A DNA stretch of 64,000 nt from Dactylorhiza incarnata (Eukaryota > Streptophyta > Magnoliopsida > Asparagales > Orchidaceae): assembly GCA_033032865.1 (NCBI GenBank), contig JAWHQI010000051.1, positions 11,488,001 to 11,552,000 of the forward strand, given 5' to 3'. Positions within the stretch are counted from its first letter, which is position 1. Each line of letters begins with the position of its first letter. A model generated the notes under the pieces. It was not told the origin of the DNA. It made no database searches and saw only the letters and a program-made list of their open reading frames with translations. Positions 20,435-33,062 of this stretch are shown here, piece after piece. The translations under genes were made by a program, and so were the position numbers.

Positions 20435-22925
20435 ATGGCGCCCAAGATTGCGAAGGAATTGCAAGAAGGTTGTGAGTTGGTGAGGGATGGGTTTCTCCAT
20501 GCCTCACCAGAGATTTTGAGTGTTATTTCGTTGATTTCTGATGCGGGACTAGACTTCTTGCTGTCTGAACCCTCTCAGATATTCAAGCAAGAAGTGCTAG
20601 AGTTCTTTGCAAATGCCAAGCAGTCGTCTTCTAAGGATGGCTTAACTTCTAAGGTTGGTGAAATTAGGGTGAAACTGTCCCCTAAGAGACTTGAAAAAGT
20701 ACTGCACCTTCCTAGAGTGGAAGAAGAGGAAATATCTGCAGAAGACAAGGAGCATGCCTTGAAGTGGTGTGAATACAGTGCTCCCCAGACCTCATCACTA
20801 AAGAAGAAATTCTTCAATCAAAAAGGGAAGTTGTTATGTGACATTGTGGGAAAGGCACTCCTGTGCAAGCCAGGCCCACATGACACAATCTCTCAACCCA
20901 TGTTAGAGCTGATTGTAAGGATCATTTTAAAGAAAAGGACATGCTGGGGAAATGTCCTGTACCAAAGGATTAAGCAATGCATGCAGGCTCCTAACCTAGG
21001 AAGGATCATTTCTCTCTACCTACTGGAGGCATATCCTGGAGAATTCTCCTCAATCAAAGGTATTAATATCCATTACCTGAAAAGGTTGGATATTAAGACT
21101 CTAGATAGATCCACATGGGTTCTCCCCATGAGCCAACCCTCTGTGTTGGCAGAGTTGAAGGAGAAGAAGAAAGCTCTGAAGAGTGGAGAAGGAGGTGCTG
21201 AATCCTCCAAGAAGAAAGGTGATCCTCAAGAGCACATGAAAGATGAAGAAGGAGAAGATGTCCCCAGGACTGGTGAAGATGGTGCTCTCCAAGGAAGAGT
21301 TGATTCTACTGAGCCAACAAAGATTGATACTGATCCAGCTATTCCCTCTGCTGAAGATGAACCAATGAACTCACCTATCCATGGTAATTTAGATTCTCAG
21401 TTAGGCCTCTCCCCTATAACAATAATCTAGTCTAGGTGTCTAACAAAACCATCAATCATCTTTCAGGTTCTCCTAGTCAAAATTCTCCATATAGGGATGC
21501 TCCAAGTGAGGGGAGCATAGCCCTCTCTTTGGTGATATTGGTGGGAGTGCTAGTGAGGGGGAGCACAACCCAAGTGTTGAAGATCTGCATAGACCAGAAC
21601 CTGGAGTGGAGAAAGAAGTGGCCCAGGAAAGGCCAGCTACTATGCTAGACACATCTGATCTGCTGAACTCAATTAAATCTTTTATTGAGGGTCAGATGTT
21701 GTCTATGAAAGAGACAATTGCTGAAAAGGTCCATGATGTCTCTGCTCAGATAAGGGATGAGTTGTTTGCAACAAGAGCTGCATTGACTAAGGAGATCCAG
21801 GCCAGTGAGCAAAGAATGGAGTCAAGAGTGGCTACAGTGAGAACTGAGCTGAATGCCCAGGTTAATGATGTCAAAACTGCATCAGATCATATCCTCCTGC
21901 AAATGACAAGATGGTTTGAAATGGCCAAAGGCACAGTTGGTGCTCAGCACGTTGTACTGAAGCAAATTGCTGATCATCAAGGGGTCTCCACCAAAGACAT
22001 CACATATGTACAAAATCATCTTTACAAACACCAAAATGTCTGGGAGAATGCAGTTGCAAGGATGGCACAAGTGGTCAACACATCAAGCAGCCAAGTCAAG
22101 TCCCACATTGACAAGGCAAAGGAATACATTTTGGATGATGTGGACAGCTCTCTTCAATCTCTCTCCCAATCCATAATAGATCAACACTTTGAAATAGAGA
22201 AGAAGATAATGGAAAGTGGCAAAGAGGGGGAGGAGAAGGTTACCAATCTACATGCTAAGATGAAAGGAGCTCACATCAAGCTGTATAACAACATGGAGTC
22301 TGCCCACAAGCTGATACTCTCCAATCAAGCAGAAGCCAGCAAGCAAGTGGTGGAAGTGGTCAACAATGCTTCCAGTGCTATTCAAGAAAATATCCTAACC
22401 ATGGTCAAAAAGGTTACTGATAATCAGTGGGACTCAAGCTTAAAAGTGCTGCAAGGAATAAGAATTGCTTTGAATCTTCCAATCTTGAACCCTAGCAGAA
22501 ATGAAGACTTTGACTTCCAAAGACAATCAAATCTGATTGCTGATGAGAGAGCAGCAAAAAGGAGAAGGGCGGAGGGCATTCAAACTGCTGAAGAATATAT
22601 GGCCCAGAAAAGAATGGAAAGATTAGAGGATCCACTCCATGAAGATGACAATCTGGAGTTGGACACAATTGTTTTCAATACTTGGGTTAGCCATGGCAAT
22701 CAAATGAAGGACATTAACCATGTCTACTCAGCTGCTGAATGGATTAAGCACCTTGAGAGGGAATCCTTAAGGGAAAGGATTCTCAAAGAAAACTTGGTGA
22801 GAAGGGAAACTCCTGTAAGGATTCCCACAAGATATCTTCCCAAGCCTCTTCTATACTTCAAAGTAAAGGAGAAGATCAAGGCTGCTGCTGAAGCTAGGAA
22901 GAGGAAATCCAAAGATAGAGAATGA
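20435..22925 (+). pseudogene. E3 ORF3, two frameshifts (about 830 aa if counted through)
   Basis: A homologue of E1 ORF3. It starts MAPKIAKELQEG. The shared N-terminal domain (about residues 15-235) includes LLCDIVGKALLCKPG and GRIISLYLLEAYPGEF. A Glu/Lys/Asp-rich linker follows. Stops and frameshifts at about 21430 and 21500-21600 split the ORF. The second open piece (21606-22925) encodes a very long coiled coil, then the basic cluster AAKRRRAEG and a Lys/Arg-rich C-terminus ending RKSKDRE. I see no membrane segment. Both halves remain long and readable although gag of the same copy has many stops. Confidence 0.85.
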
Positions 22926-23473
22926 TCTTCCCAGGGTCCATCTAAGAAGACCATGCCTTGAAATATTTTCTTTTACTAATCCTCAGTTGTATTGTTTGAA
23001 ATATCTGTACTGAACATTTAAATTGGAATGATATTTCATCTTTTGATCATAATGTTGTGTTTGTTACTATTGTTATATGTACTTTGTACCTTTAACTTTA
23101 GTATTCAGGAGCTAGAATGGGATGTTCAATTTGAACAGGTTCAGTTATTACAGAAATTGCTCACCAATTAAGGGGGAGCAAATTCCCTGCTCAGGTTGAG
23201 GGGGAGATGGCAAATGCCAAGATTGTATAGGTTGACCTATAAGTTGATCCAAAGGGATCTATAGATGTTGCCTCCCAATCCCTAATGGGATAAATAGTTG
23301 AAGAAACCAGAAAGGGGGAGAAAGAGCCATTGCTAAGTAAGAACCTATGCTTAGGATATTAGCAAGAGGGTGATAGGGCCAATGCTTCACAGGTCATTTT
23401 TCTGTGATATGATTTTTGTTATTAATGTACCTTAGCATTGGGGATGTTCTGCCTTCTTCAAATAGGAGGAGAT
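22926..23473 (+). other. E3 3' region with several polypurine tracts
   Basis: Non-coding. Besides the tract next to the LTR (AAATAGGAGGAGAT at about 23459-23473), there are G-rich tracts at about 23170 (AAGGGGGAGC), 23198 (GAGGGGGAGAT) and 23313 (AAAGGGGGAGAAAG). Multiple polypurine tracts are, from memory, a known Sirevirus trait. Confidence 0.75.
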
Positions 23474-24226
23474 TGCTGGGTATATTGCCCTCAATAGTAC
23501 CTTGATTTGAAGAGGCATCACTCTCAATGCTAAGGACATATTGTATTTGATGAGCTATACTTGTGTAAGATATACAGGTGCAGGTGACTCAAAAGGAAGG
23601 GCCAAATATGCGCTTAGATGTGGAGAAATCATCTTCCAAAAGATGAAGTTTTGTCTCAGCCGAACCGCTGAGACGAGGGGGAAAAAACCGCTGAGAAGAG
23701 GAGCCGTCTCAGCGTATCCGCTGAGAAGAAGGTGCCTCCACTGAGAAGTTCATTATACGCTGAGAATCAGCATGTTCGTCGAACTGGGCTCGACATTCGT
23801 CGAACGCTGTACGTCGTTCGTCGGCCGCTGAGAAGAGATCAAAGCTGATGCAGCTGAGAAGACACACTGAGCCGCTGAGAAGACACACTAGGGAAGATCG
23901 TCAAACGCTGAACGTCGTTCGACAAATGCTGAGACGAGGAGCCGTCTCAGCGGAGCCACTGAGAAGACACACAAGGCAAGTTTGTTGAGCGCTGAGCTGG
24001 CAAGATCGTCGAACGCAGGGGACAGCTGGTTCGTCAAACGCAGAGTGTTCCACGTTCATCGAGCACAGTCCTTCTTTACGGAAAAGTAGGGTGGCGGGAC
24101 CTGTGGCTAGGACTAGTTGCAAAAAAGCTGGTGGGGTCCACCAGCTTCTCCCATACCTCTCTACAGATCAGCTAAGAGCCGTTGAAGATCAGAGATGTAT
24201 AAAAGGAAGAGTTAGGGCACATTTGA
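23474..24226 (+). repeat. E3 right LTR, first part
   Basis: It starts TGCTGGGTATATTG (one change from the left LTR) after the polypurine tract. It carries the same motif array and the TATA box at 24198-24204, and is cut by the gypsy insertion; it resumes at 41576. Confidence 0.92.
24222..24226. repeat. Gypsy target-site duplication, left copy (TTTGA)
   Basis: TTTGA before the gypsy LTR; identical TTTGA at 41571-41575 after it. The E3 left LTR has the unbroken site at about 16424 (CACATTTGAAACTC). Confidence 0.96.
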
Positions 24227-25680
24227 TGTAAGACCGCCTTTTTTTTGCGATCATTACCGGGTCTTACCGCCCAGAACCGCCATCTTGCGGTGGTACCATT
24301 TCACCACATGGTCACCACCACAACACGCCGATCCTGCCGGCTACTCAACATTATCCAGGCCAACCAAAATCACAAAAGAAAGAATAAACTAGAACACAAG
24401 TCCACAATAATCACATAAGGAGAGAGAGCATGTCCAAAATGAGAGATAGTTATACATAATTCAAGAGTTAATCAGAGTGCGGAAATAAAACATAAACTAC
24501 AATTAGGGCCTAAGCCCGATCTAACGACGCTTTCTTCGCCTCTCGTCGGGCAAAGATATAGCAGTCTAAGCAGCCGCATGGCTCGACTCCCTCAATAGCG
24601 TATAACTCTGCCCTCTGACCGGGGTATATGTGAAGCGTAGGTATATGAGGGGTCTTGCTTATCGGAGCTCTCCCGACAGCAGCTGAGAGTCCAACTTCGG
24701 GCCTGGTCACCATCTCAGGTACCACCCTCTCGGGGTTGACCTGCTCTCCCTGGTTCTCCTATGATAAAGAGGTCCACTGACCGTCAATCTAAAAGACTTA
24801 GCACATTCCTCACCGCCTCCACCCGCGACTCCTAGGCACCATGCGAGGAGGAGGAAGCGGAGGACAACAAGGGGTAACAAAATAAGCAGATGACAGGTGG
24901 CAAGGAAAGACTAGTAATAATACATTAAATAAATTGTTCTAGCAGTTCTACTATCAATCTCAAGGTAGAGCAATAAATTAGAGGAAAACTACTGTTGCAG
25001 TAATAGGAGCAGGTAAAGCGATATGTAAGCAGCTAGGAAAACTAACCTTAACTTATATGCGTACACACAAGGCACATAAGTCAAGGGATCTGGCAAGAAG
25101 TAAACTCATCGTATAAAAGAGCCCATACAAATTTATATGATGAGGTCTCGGTTTGTGCAGACATACGATGCCATGACATGCAATGCAATGATGCAATGAT
25201 TGAATTATTATTTCATACACATGCAACACACCCACACGACTCTATACCTACAGACCTTTAGTTCCCACTTTTCGGAGGTAGCTAACCACTCGGGCACCTC
25301 CCGTCGTGGTCAAATGGGGGCAGAGGAGCGGGCGTCTCCTCACCTAGGTTGGTAAGTCACACTACCAAACCTAGGCCCTAACGTACGCTGAGATACCGGT
25401 ACCCGGTACTCACGAGCTCCTGCGTACTCTTGCTGGATCCGAAGATAACAGACCTTTATTTGGCTAGGCAGAGTTTAGGGAATCTGTCCCGTCAGACGCG
25501 CAGTAAAACAACCTTGTCCCTCTTTAAACCTCTACCACTGCCGAGTCAACGTACTGCTGTCGGTGTGACGACTAAGCCAGAACTGATGACTCACCACCCT
25601 TCTATGCACAGGCACTATATACTTATATCTTTCTTACAACAAGCCTCCAGATCGTAGTACTGATCTAACCTCATAAATAT

Positions 25681-25980
25681 CGAGCCCATCGCTCGCTAGA
25701 CTATACAGTCTTATATTAATCCTACGAGCCTACCGCTCGCTATACTATATTAGTCTTATAATAACTACGAGCCTACCGCTCGTTAGACTACACTAATCTT
25801 ACAATTACTATCAGCTTACTGCTCGCTAGACTTCACCAGTCTTATAATAACTACGAGCCTACCACTCACTAGACTACATCAGTCTTATAATAACTATGAG
25901 CCTACCCCTCGCTAGACTACACCAGTCTTATAATAACTACGAGTCTACCGCTCGGTAGACTACACCAGTCTTATAACTTC
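25681..25980. repeat. 43-bp tandem repeat, seven units (left LTR)
   Basis: Units of the form CGAGCCTACCGCTCGCTAGA plus CTACACCAGTCTTATAATAACTA repeat every 43 bases. The right LTR has the same seven units at 36428-36724. Confidence 0.9.
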
Positions 25981-26063
25981 AGTTCATCCCAAATTGGGAG
26001 GGAGAGTATGTGTCGAGTTCTCCTACTTACTACTACTGTCTTTTGTTAGTTGATCTTAGAGGC

Positions 26064-26540
26064 TTGGGGTGAATCATGGACTTCCCGTGGATTACCCGGT
26101 GAAGGGCTCGCTACGGTACTAGGGAATGTGATGGTGACTGAAACCCAAATCCCCCTTTTCATAATATTTATATTATTTAGTTGCTATCCATTCTAGTACA
26201 CCCATTTACTCTTCAATTGATCTAAAATCCTAGGGTGGATTACCATTTGACTCGAGCAGACATGAGTCGGTGTTCTACTGAACACCACACCACGTCATTC
26301 CTAGCAACCGACTATTTCCTTGTGTTGCCTTTTTATCACAGTTTTCACTTCTTGCTAGGTCATCCTTCGTCATCCCTTAATAAGTCCTTGTCGATTTCCC
26401 GAGTTGTTAGTTTCACCTAACGCACCCCGTCTTTATTTCCAACGGCTGCCCTTGGTGAGTAATGCTTCAACTCAATTGGGCAACTGCAGCTTTCTTAGAG
26501 TTAGTAACTCTGGAAACGGTAACCATAAGGAAGGGGTCTG
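26064..26540. repeat. 477-bp segment present only in the left LTR
   Basis: Left: GATCTTAGAGGC then 477 extra bases then AATCTATATG. Right (36795-36820): GATCTTAGAGGC joined to AATCTATATG. A deletion in the right copy after insertion is simplest. No TG..CA ends, TIRs or TSD, so it is not an inserted transposon. Confidence 0.85.
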
Positions 26541-27077
26541 AATCTATATGAGTTCAGTTTCTATTATTCGTAGACCGAGGAGAGATTGAACTAAGTTGAC
26601 TTCCAAGGTGCAATATTAACCCTATCGTTTCCAAGTAAGTTCCAGGTTTCGCCATAGGTTCTTAATGGGTAACTAACCAAAACCTCAGATATCAGACTTC
26701 GTAATGTTCTAGGGGTGTTTACTCATGAACTCTACTTAAAATGGATGGTGTGCGAATCGGGTTTTGTACCTTGAGTATCTATCAGGTATCTCTATAGGTT
26801 CTAATAATTTTTACCCTAACTTGGTATTGGTCTTGGAACCTCAAACCCCAAGTCTCCCATTTTCCCAAGAATTACTTGACCTTATTTATCATTTATTACT
26901 TTTGGTGTGCAGATAAGGGTTTACACTACAAGTGCTAGGCTAAGGCTTCGATAAATTCTGGGGAAATTACTGTATTTCAATATTGGTCTAAAAAAAACCA
27001 AACCTAAGTCTCATATTAATCCAAGATGTATTTGACCTTAACTATCTTTTATTACATTCTTGGTAAATGCACCCAAT

Positions 27078-28613
27078 GTTTAACTTAACAAATTAAGGAT
27101 TTGTACATGTCACACTAAAAATAGCATGGAAGGAGCTATACTTAGCTAAATGACATGAAATCAGCGGCATTTTAAAGGTGACATCAATATCTATAGAATT
27201 CATATTGATCATTTCCTCCAGAAATGATCCTAACCTAGGTGGATTCAACATATAAGTGTTGTACAAAATGTTTAACTTAACAAATTACATATTTGTACAT
27301 GTCACACTAAAAATAGCATAGAAGGAGCCATACTTAGCCAAATGACATGAAATTAGTGGCATTTTAAAGGTGACATCAATATCTACAGAATTCATATTGA
27401 TCATTTCCTCCAGAAATGATCCTAACCTAGGTGGATTCAACATATAAGTGTTGTACAAATTGTTTAACTTAACAAATTACAGATTTGTACATGTCACACT
27501 AAAAATAGCATAGAAGGAGCTATACTTAGCCAAATGACATGACATTAGTGGCATTTTAAAGGTGACATCAATATCTACAGAATTTATATTGATCATTTCC
27601 TCCAGAAATGATCCTAACCTCGGTGGATTCAACATATAAGTGCGGTACAAATTCTTTAACTTAACAAATTAAAGATTTGTACATGTCACACTAAAAATAG
27701 CATAGAAGGACCTATACTTAGCCAAATGACATGAAATCAGTGGCATTTTAAAGGTGACATCAATATATACAGAATTCATATTGATCATTTCCTCTAGAAA
27801 TGATCCTAACCTAGGTGGATTCAACATATAAGTGTTGTACAAATTGTTTAACTTAACAAATTACAGATTTGTACATGTCACACTAAAAATAGCATAGAAG
27901 GAGCTATACTTAGCCAAATGACAAGAAATCAATGGCATTTTAAAGGTGACATCAATATCTACAGAATTCATATGGATCATTTTCTCTAGAAATGATCCTA
28001 ACGTAGGTGGATTCAACATATAAGTGATGTACAAATTGTTTAACTTAACAAATTACAGATTTGTACATGTCACACTAAAAATAACATAGAAGGAGCTATA
28101 CTTAGCCAAATAACATGTAATCAGTGGCATTTTGAAGGTGACATCAATATCTACAGAATTCATATTGATCATTTCCTCCAGAAATGATCCTAACCTAGGT
28201 GGATTCAACATATAAGTGGTGTACAAATTGTTTAACTTAACAAATTACAGATTTGTACATGTCACACTAAAAATATTATAGAAGGAACTATACTTAGCCA
28301 AATGACATGAAATTAGTGGCATTTTGAAGGTGACATCAATATCTACAGAATTCATATTGATCATTTCCTCCAGAAATGATCTTAACCTAGGTGGATTGAA
28401 CATATAAGTGCTGTACAAATTGTTTAACTTAACAAATTACAGATTTGTACGTGTCACACTAAAAATAGCATAGAAGGAGCTATGCTTAGCCAAATAACAT
28501 GAAATCAGTGGCATTTTGAAGGTGACATCAATATCTACAGAATTCATATTAATCATTTCCTCCAGAAATGATCCTAACCTAGGTGGATTCAACATATAAG
28601 TGCTGTACAAATT
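27078..28613. repeat. 192-bp tandem repeat, eight units (left LTR)
   Basis: The anchor TTTAACTTAACAAATTA starts at 27078, 27270, 27462, 27654, 27846, 28038, 28230 and 28422, with a partial copy at 28614: exactly 192 bases each time, no indels. Each unit holds the hairpin GATCATTTC-CTCCA-GAAATGATC. The other LTR also has eight units of exactly 192. Confidence 0.96.
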
Positions 28614-29349
28614 GTTTAACATAACAAAGTACACTTATATAAAAACTTAAAATGTGACCTAAAGGGAATATTAACCAACCTAGGAATTATGAGACCAAAA
28701 TTTCCAAGCTACCTAAAAGTGATGCATTTAGTCATAACACATGCATGGACAAAACCTCATTGCCAAGAGTGAGCCATTTGAGAGAGATTCATCAAATTCC
28801 ACTTTTAAGCTAAATGCACCACATTTTCCCATACACTACTTGCATGCATGTGAAAAATACCAAACATGCACATGCCAAAATTTCATGGAACTTTTTTTTT
28901 ACCAGAGCCATGTCATGGCCTAATAGGTCCCTCACCAAAGATTTGAGGTCTTTAGGGTTCATATACCCACTTAATTTCACCATGCATGAAAAATTAAATA
29001 ATTACCAAAACTATAGAAAACGTTTAACCAAAAATTCTCATTTTTGGTCAGGGGCTGTGTTTCATCTGTACCCATGCATGGTTAAAATTTCAAGCCATTT
29101 GGGTGAGGGGTTTAGTAGAAACAATTATTTTTGTCTCTAGGCCACCCTTTGGACCAGTCCCACTAGAATGGGTGCCAAGGGTGCTACAGGACTCCAAAAC
29201 CCTCCAAATAAATTTCTAAATTTAGTTAATACCTTTATCTACAACTTTCATTCAGAAAGTTTTTCCTGAATCAGCCCCTAAGAGGCCTAAATAAATTCAT
29301 TAACTTGGCTGCAGAAATGTGACAATTAATTTAATATCATGTATTAATA

Positions 29350-30200
29350 ATCATTTGGGCTGCGGGTAAGGATTTCACGCGAGATATATGGTCAGGATTT
29401 CGTCTTCCCCGATAGACCTACGGTCCCGATTACGTGCGCCAGGGCCATTTTGCGGGCTCGATTCCGGCGAGCTCCGGCCATCTCCGCCAAAACTGCCAAG
29501 CTCGCACCTTCACCAGATATAGGGCTTCCGTGTGGCGGTGGCCGTTTGGCCGGAGGTGTCTGGAGGAGCTCTCTGGCATCTCACGTTTTTGAGGCTAGGA
29601 ACATAAAAATTGAGAAGTGAAACCGCCATTACACAGCTCGATTCGACGGGAGGAGCAAAAGGAAGCTAGCACAAGTGGAGAGGGGAAGGAACGTTTCCTG
29701 AGCGTGGCCTTGGCGGCGGGTGTTGCGGCAGAGGAAGGTTTGGTTGGTGTTTCCGGCGTCCATGGCGTTTCGTGTGCGGCTGAGCTCGAAATCTCCAAAG
29801 GAAGGGAGGGGGCTCGGCTGCTTGAGGGCTCCTGAATGTGGTGAGAGGGAGAAAAGAGAGGGAGGGGGTGTACATGGCTGGCTGCCATTAAGGCCATTCG
29901 GCCAGCCACCTTGTCGCCCATGGCAGCCAATCAGGACCTCCTCCCAACTGCCCAAAACTGACGGGAATTCATTATAGAGCATGAATCGATGCCAGGGGAG
30001 AGAAGTCTTGGCTTCCTTGCATTGGAATAGGGAGTTTGTCTTTATGGTGTCCTGCAGCTCTCTCCTCCCCACCCTCTCCACAGCAGCCAGCTCAGCCGTT
30101 TTCTGCAGGAATCCCTTGGGAATACTGAGAGCATGCCAGGTTTTAAGGAGTGGTGGCCAAGTGGCCACTCCTCCATGAATTCCTCTTGAATTCATGCTTG
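29350..30200. other. GC-rich, CpG-containing stretch of the gypsy LTR
   Basis: Markedly more GC-rich than the AT-rich repeats before it; open frames of up to 188 codons occur on the minus strand but are broken in the right copy (39600-40450), so they are not conserved coding sequence. It may contain the LTR promoter; no clear TATA box was identified. Confidence 0.5.
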
Positions 30201-31242
30201 GAGGTGGCCGGCCACCCCTTGGTGGACCTCCTCCTTGGACCCAATTTGGGCTCTAGGTAATTTAGCCCACTAGTGGGCTTAATTGGGTGGGGTTGAGCCC
30301 AAGGTTCTAAGGTTGGGTTTGGGTTAAGTCCACCTAGCTTGAAATTGGCTCAATTGACCCATTTAGTCTAAAATGGGGAATTTGAGTTTGGGCTTGACCC
30401 TAGCTCACTTCATTCAATGTGACTGACCCACATTGTTTCCTAAGACCCTATGGACCTACTCCTAGAAGAATTGAGTCAAGGTGGGGTCAAATGGGGCTTG
30501 ATTGCACTTAATTGCCTATAGGGGCAATTTGGGTATTTTGTTGATTTTGCCCTAATTCTCCAACATTGACTGAGCACCTTGGTTCATTTGGGTCTCATAT
30601 ACTCCCCTTAGTGTTTAGGAGTGATCAATTTGATCACACTAGGTCAATTGAAGGTCAATTTGGGTTTTTAGCACATTTAGGTCAATTTGGGGCTTTTTAG
30701 AAATTGGCCTAATTTCCCAAAATTGATAGTCCTATGATGGGGATTTTGGGTCCATTAGGTCCCCTAGGGAGGTTACCATATGAGGGTGGGTCCAATTTGA
30801 TCATTTGGGGTTCAATTTCCCTTATTTATGGTGGTTTGACCTAGGATTGCTAAAAGTTGACTTTTGGTCAATTTGACCAATTTGGTTGACCCCAAGGGTC
30901 CCTAGTGGCCTACTTACCTCCTTGGATGGTCATAGGGATCATAGTGGGGTTATGTTGGCTTTTTGGAGTCTTTTGGTCACCCCTAGGCTAGGACATCAAA
31001 AATTGCTAAATGCACACCAATGTGTATTCCCTCTTAACTTGTGAAGTTCATGGGGCCTCCTTGGCCTATTTTGTGTACTTGACCCATCCTAGGGAAATCT
31101 CCATGGTTATGTGAGGTGCATAAGATGTTTAGCCTCCTTTTTAGTTCACTTTTCATTAGGGTGGTCCATGGTGGCTGAGTGCACACCATGTGTTTTTCAC
31201 CTCTTTCATTATCATCCTAGGGCTCTAGGTCACTTATCCTAC

Positions 31243-31268
31243 TTTTGTCATGACTTGTCATGACAAAA
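31243..31268. repeat. Perfect inverted repeat near the LTR terminus (left copy)
   Basis: Arms TTTTGTCATGAC and GTCATGACAAAA around TT, 36 bases from the LTR end. The identical hairpin occurs at 41509-41534 in the right LTR. Confidence 0.9.
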
Positions 31269-31378
31269 ATTATCTAGGGGCCTAGTAGTTTGGGGGATGT
31301 TACAAATCCCAATACAAAACAAAACAATTTCATCCCCGAAATTAAGATCGGGTGTACGGGTTTTCAGATCAACTAAAA

Positions 31379-33062
31379 TCAAATACATTCTAGCAATCGG
31401 GTGTTACCTGATTCAAATAATTCCGGGTAGCGTTGCTGCATTAGATACAGTGGTTCCCAAGTATGCTCCTCCTGTCTGTGGTTGGACCAAAGGACCTTTA
31501 CTAATGGCACCTTCTTTCGTCGTAGAACCCGGATGCTGGAGTCATCAATACGGATAGGCTCCAAACGGACTGACCGATCTGTTGCTAATGGGCCCGTGGT
31601 GCGAGCAATTTGTTGTTCTGGCTTAAGCAGGGCCCTCCTGAGTGAAGAGACGTGGAAGACGTCGTGCAGGTTCTCCAATTCTGGTGGAAGCTCTAGTCGG
31701 TAGGCCACGGGGCCGATCCGCTCCAGGATCCTATAAGGCCCCATATACCTAGGACTGAGCTTCTTTAATCTTCATACCCGTGTGACGCCATGCACCGGAC
31801 GTATCTTTAGAAAAAGTTTGTCTCCCACCTGGAACTCTACCTTACGCTGTCGCGCATCATAATATTTGTCCTGTCGACTCTGGGCTTCTAGCATTCGCTC
31901 CTGGACCATTCGCACTAGAGCGTCTGTGTCCTCTTCAAACTTCGACCCCGACACTTCTGGATATTCATCCTGGACCCATGACAGCGGGGTCCTGCATTTC
32001 CGACCATACAATGCTTCGTAGGGGGCCATGCCGATGCTGGACTGATGGCTATTATTGTAAGAAAATTTGGCGAGCGGCAGCAATCTCTCCCAAGGTTCCC
32101 TGCGATCCAAGATGCAAAGGTGTGGTAGGTCTTCAATTGTCCAAATAGTACGCTCAGTCTGACCATCTGTCTGAGGGTGGAAGGCGGTGCTGAAGGTCAA
32201 CTGAGATCCCAGATAGGATTGGATAGCTTTCCATTCCCGAGACGTGAACCGGCCATCCCGATCAGACACGATCGATTTAGGGACTCCGTGATAGCGAACA
32301 AACTTCTCCACAAATAGCCGTACTAATGTTCCGACCAGAGAACCCTTCCTGACGGGAATAAACCGCGCCACCTTTGTCAATCGGTCCACGATCACCCACA
32401 CAGAATCATTCCCGGAGTTGGAGCGGGGCAGTCCGTGTACGAAATCCATAGATATGTCTTCGAATTTCCATTCTGGCACGGGTAGGGGTTGTAATAATCC
32501 TGCAGGCTTCTTGCACTCGGCTTTCACTAGTTGGCAGGATACGCAGTGTGTAACGAAGTGAGCGATATCCTTCTTCATGCCGGGCCAGTACATCGACTTC
32601 CTCGGGTCTGCCGTCATTTTGGAAATTCCTGGATGTATAGAGTACTTGCTGCTATGTGCTACCGCCATGATGTCTTCTCGGATCCTGTCCCCCGCAGGTA
32701 TAAGAATCCGCCCTCGGTAGTGGACAAGACCATCACGTAAGGTAGAGTTCCCTATGGGGCCCGACTCCAGGGCTGCAAATACTGGTTCTAAGGACGCATC
32801 ATGCCTTTGCCCAAATTTGATACGATCCTGAATATCACAGGTCATGCTCATCGAAGCCAAGTATTCTTCGTAAACTTCGGGGTTGACTTTGGATACAAGG
32901 GTGATCTTCAAATCCTACAGTACTTTTATCACTTCCATCGTCATCAGCCGGGGCCCCGAGTCGGAAGTACTCGCTCTTCAGCTGAGTGCGTCTGCCACAG
33001 AATTCTCCTTCCTGGGATGGTAGTGCATCGTATACTGGTAATCGCACAGAAATTCTACCCAT
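31379..33062 (-). pseudogene. pol: Gypsy integrase with chromodomain-like tail, preceded by an RNase H stub
   Basis: Read on the minus strand. A short stub (about 33058-32970) matches the C-terminal end of gypsy RNase H (WVEFLCDYQYTMHYHPRKEN), then frameshifts and stops. From 32911 the integrase is open for 379 codons: zinc-binding HHCC region (HPGISKM and CVSCQ), catalytic Asp in MDFVHGL (about residue 155), Asp in SDRDGRF (about 215) and Glu in DGQTERT (about 250). TGA at 31769-31771 interrupts it. The frame continues from 31768 to 31379 with MGPYRILERIGPVAYRLELP, HVSSLRR and a C-terminal VKVLWSNHRQEEHTWEP, typical of plant chromoviruses. The RT domain and most of RNase H are absent: protease-side sequence is joined straight to the RNase H stub. 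Confidence 0.9.

Larger units (their letters stand above)
24227..31304 (-). repeat. Gypsy 3' LTR (left copy, 7078 bp)
   Basis: It aligns along its length with 34974-41570 at a few percent divergence. Notable parts: 43-bp tandem repeats (25681-25980), a 477-bp segment absent from the other copy (26064-26540), eight 192-bp tandem repeats (27078-28613), a GC-rich stretch (about 29350-30200) and a terminal inverted repeat hairpin (31243-31268). No long conserved ORF is found in it. Its length is extreme for a plant LTR. Confidence 0.93.

Noticed and set aside
26064..26540. 477-bp LTR-specific segment considered as an inserted MITE
   Set aside because: No terminal inverted repeats and no target duplication at its edges; a deletion in the other LTR is simpler.
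27078..28613. Regular repeat array considered as CRISPR-like
   Set aside because: Units are 192 bp with no spacer/repeat division, lie within a plant LTR and recur in the partner LTR; a tandem minisatellite explains it.
28437..28634. ORF of 65 codons spanning one 192-bp repeat unit (192 is a multiple of three)
   Set aside because: Each unit contains a stop in that frame, so no repeated polypeptide can be read through.
29629..30195. 188-codon ORF on the minus strand of the gypsy LTR
   Set aside because: The same region in the other LTR (about 39890-40450) is broken by stops and indels, there is no recognisable domain, and GC-rich DNA gives long chance ORFs.
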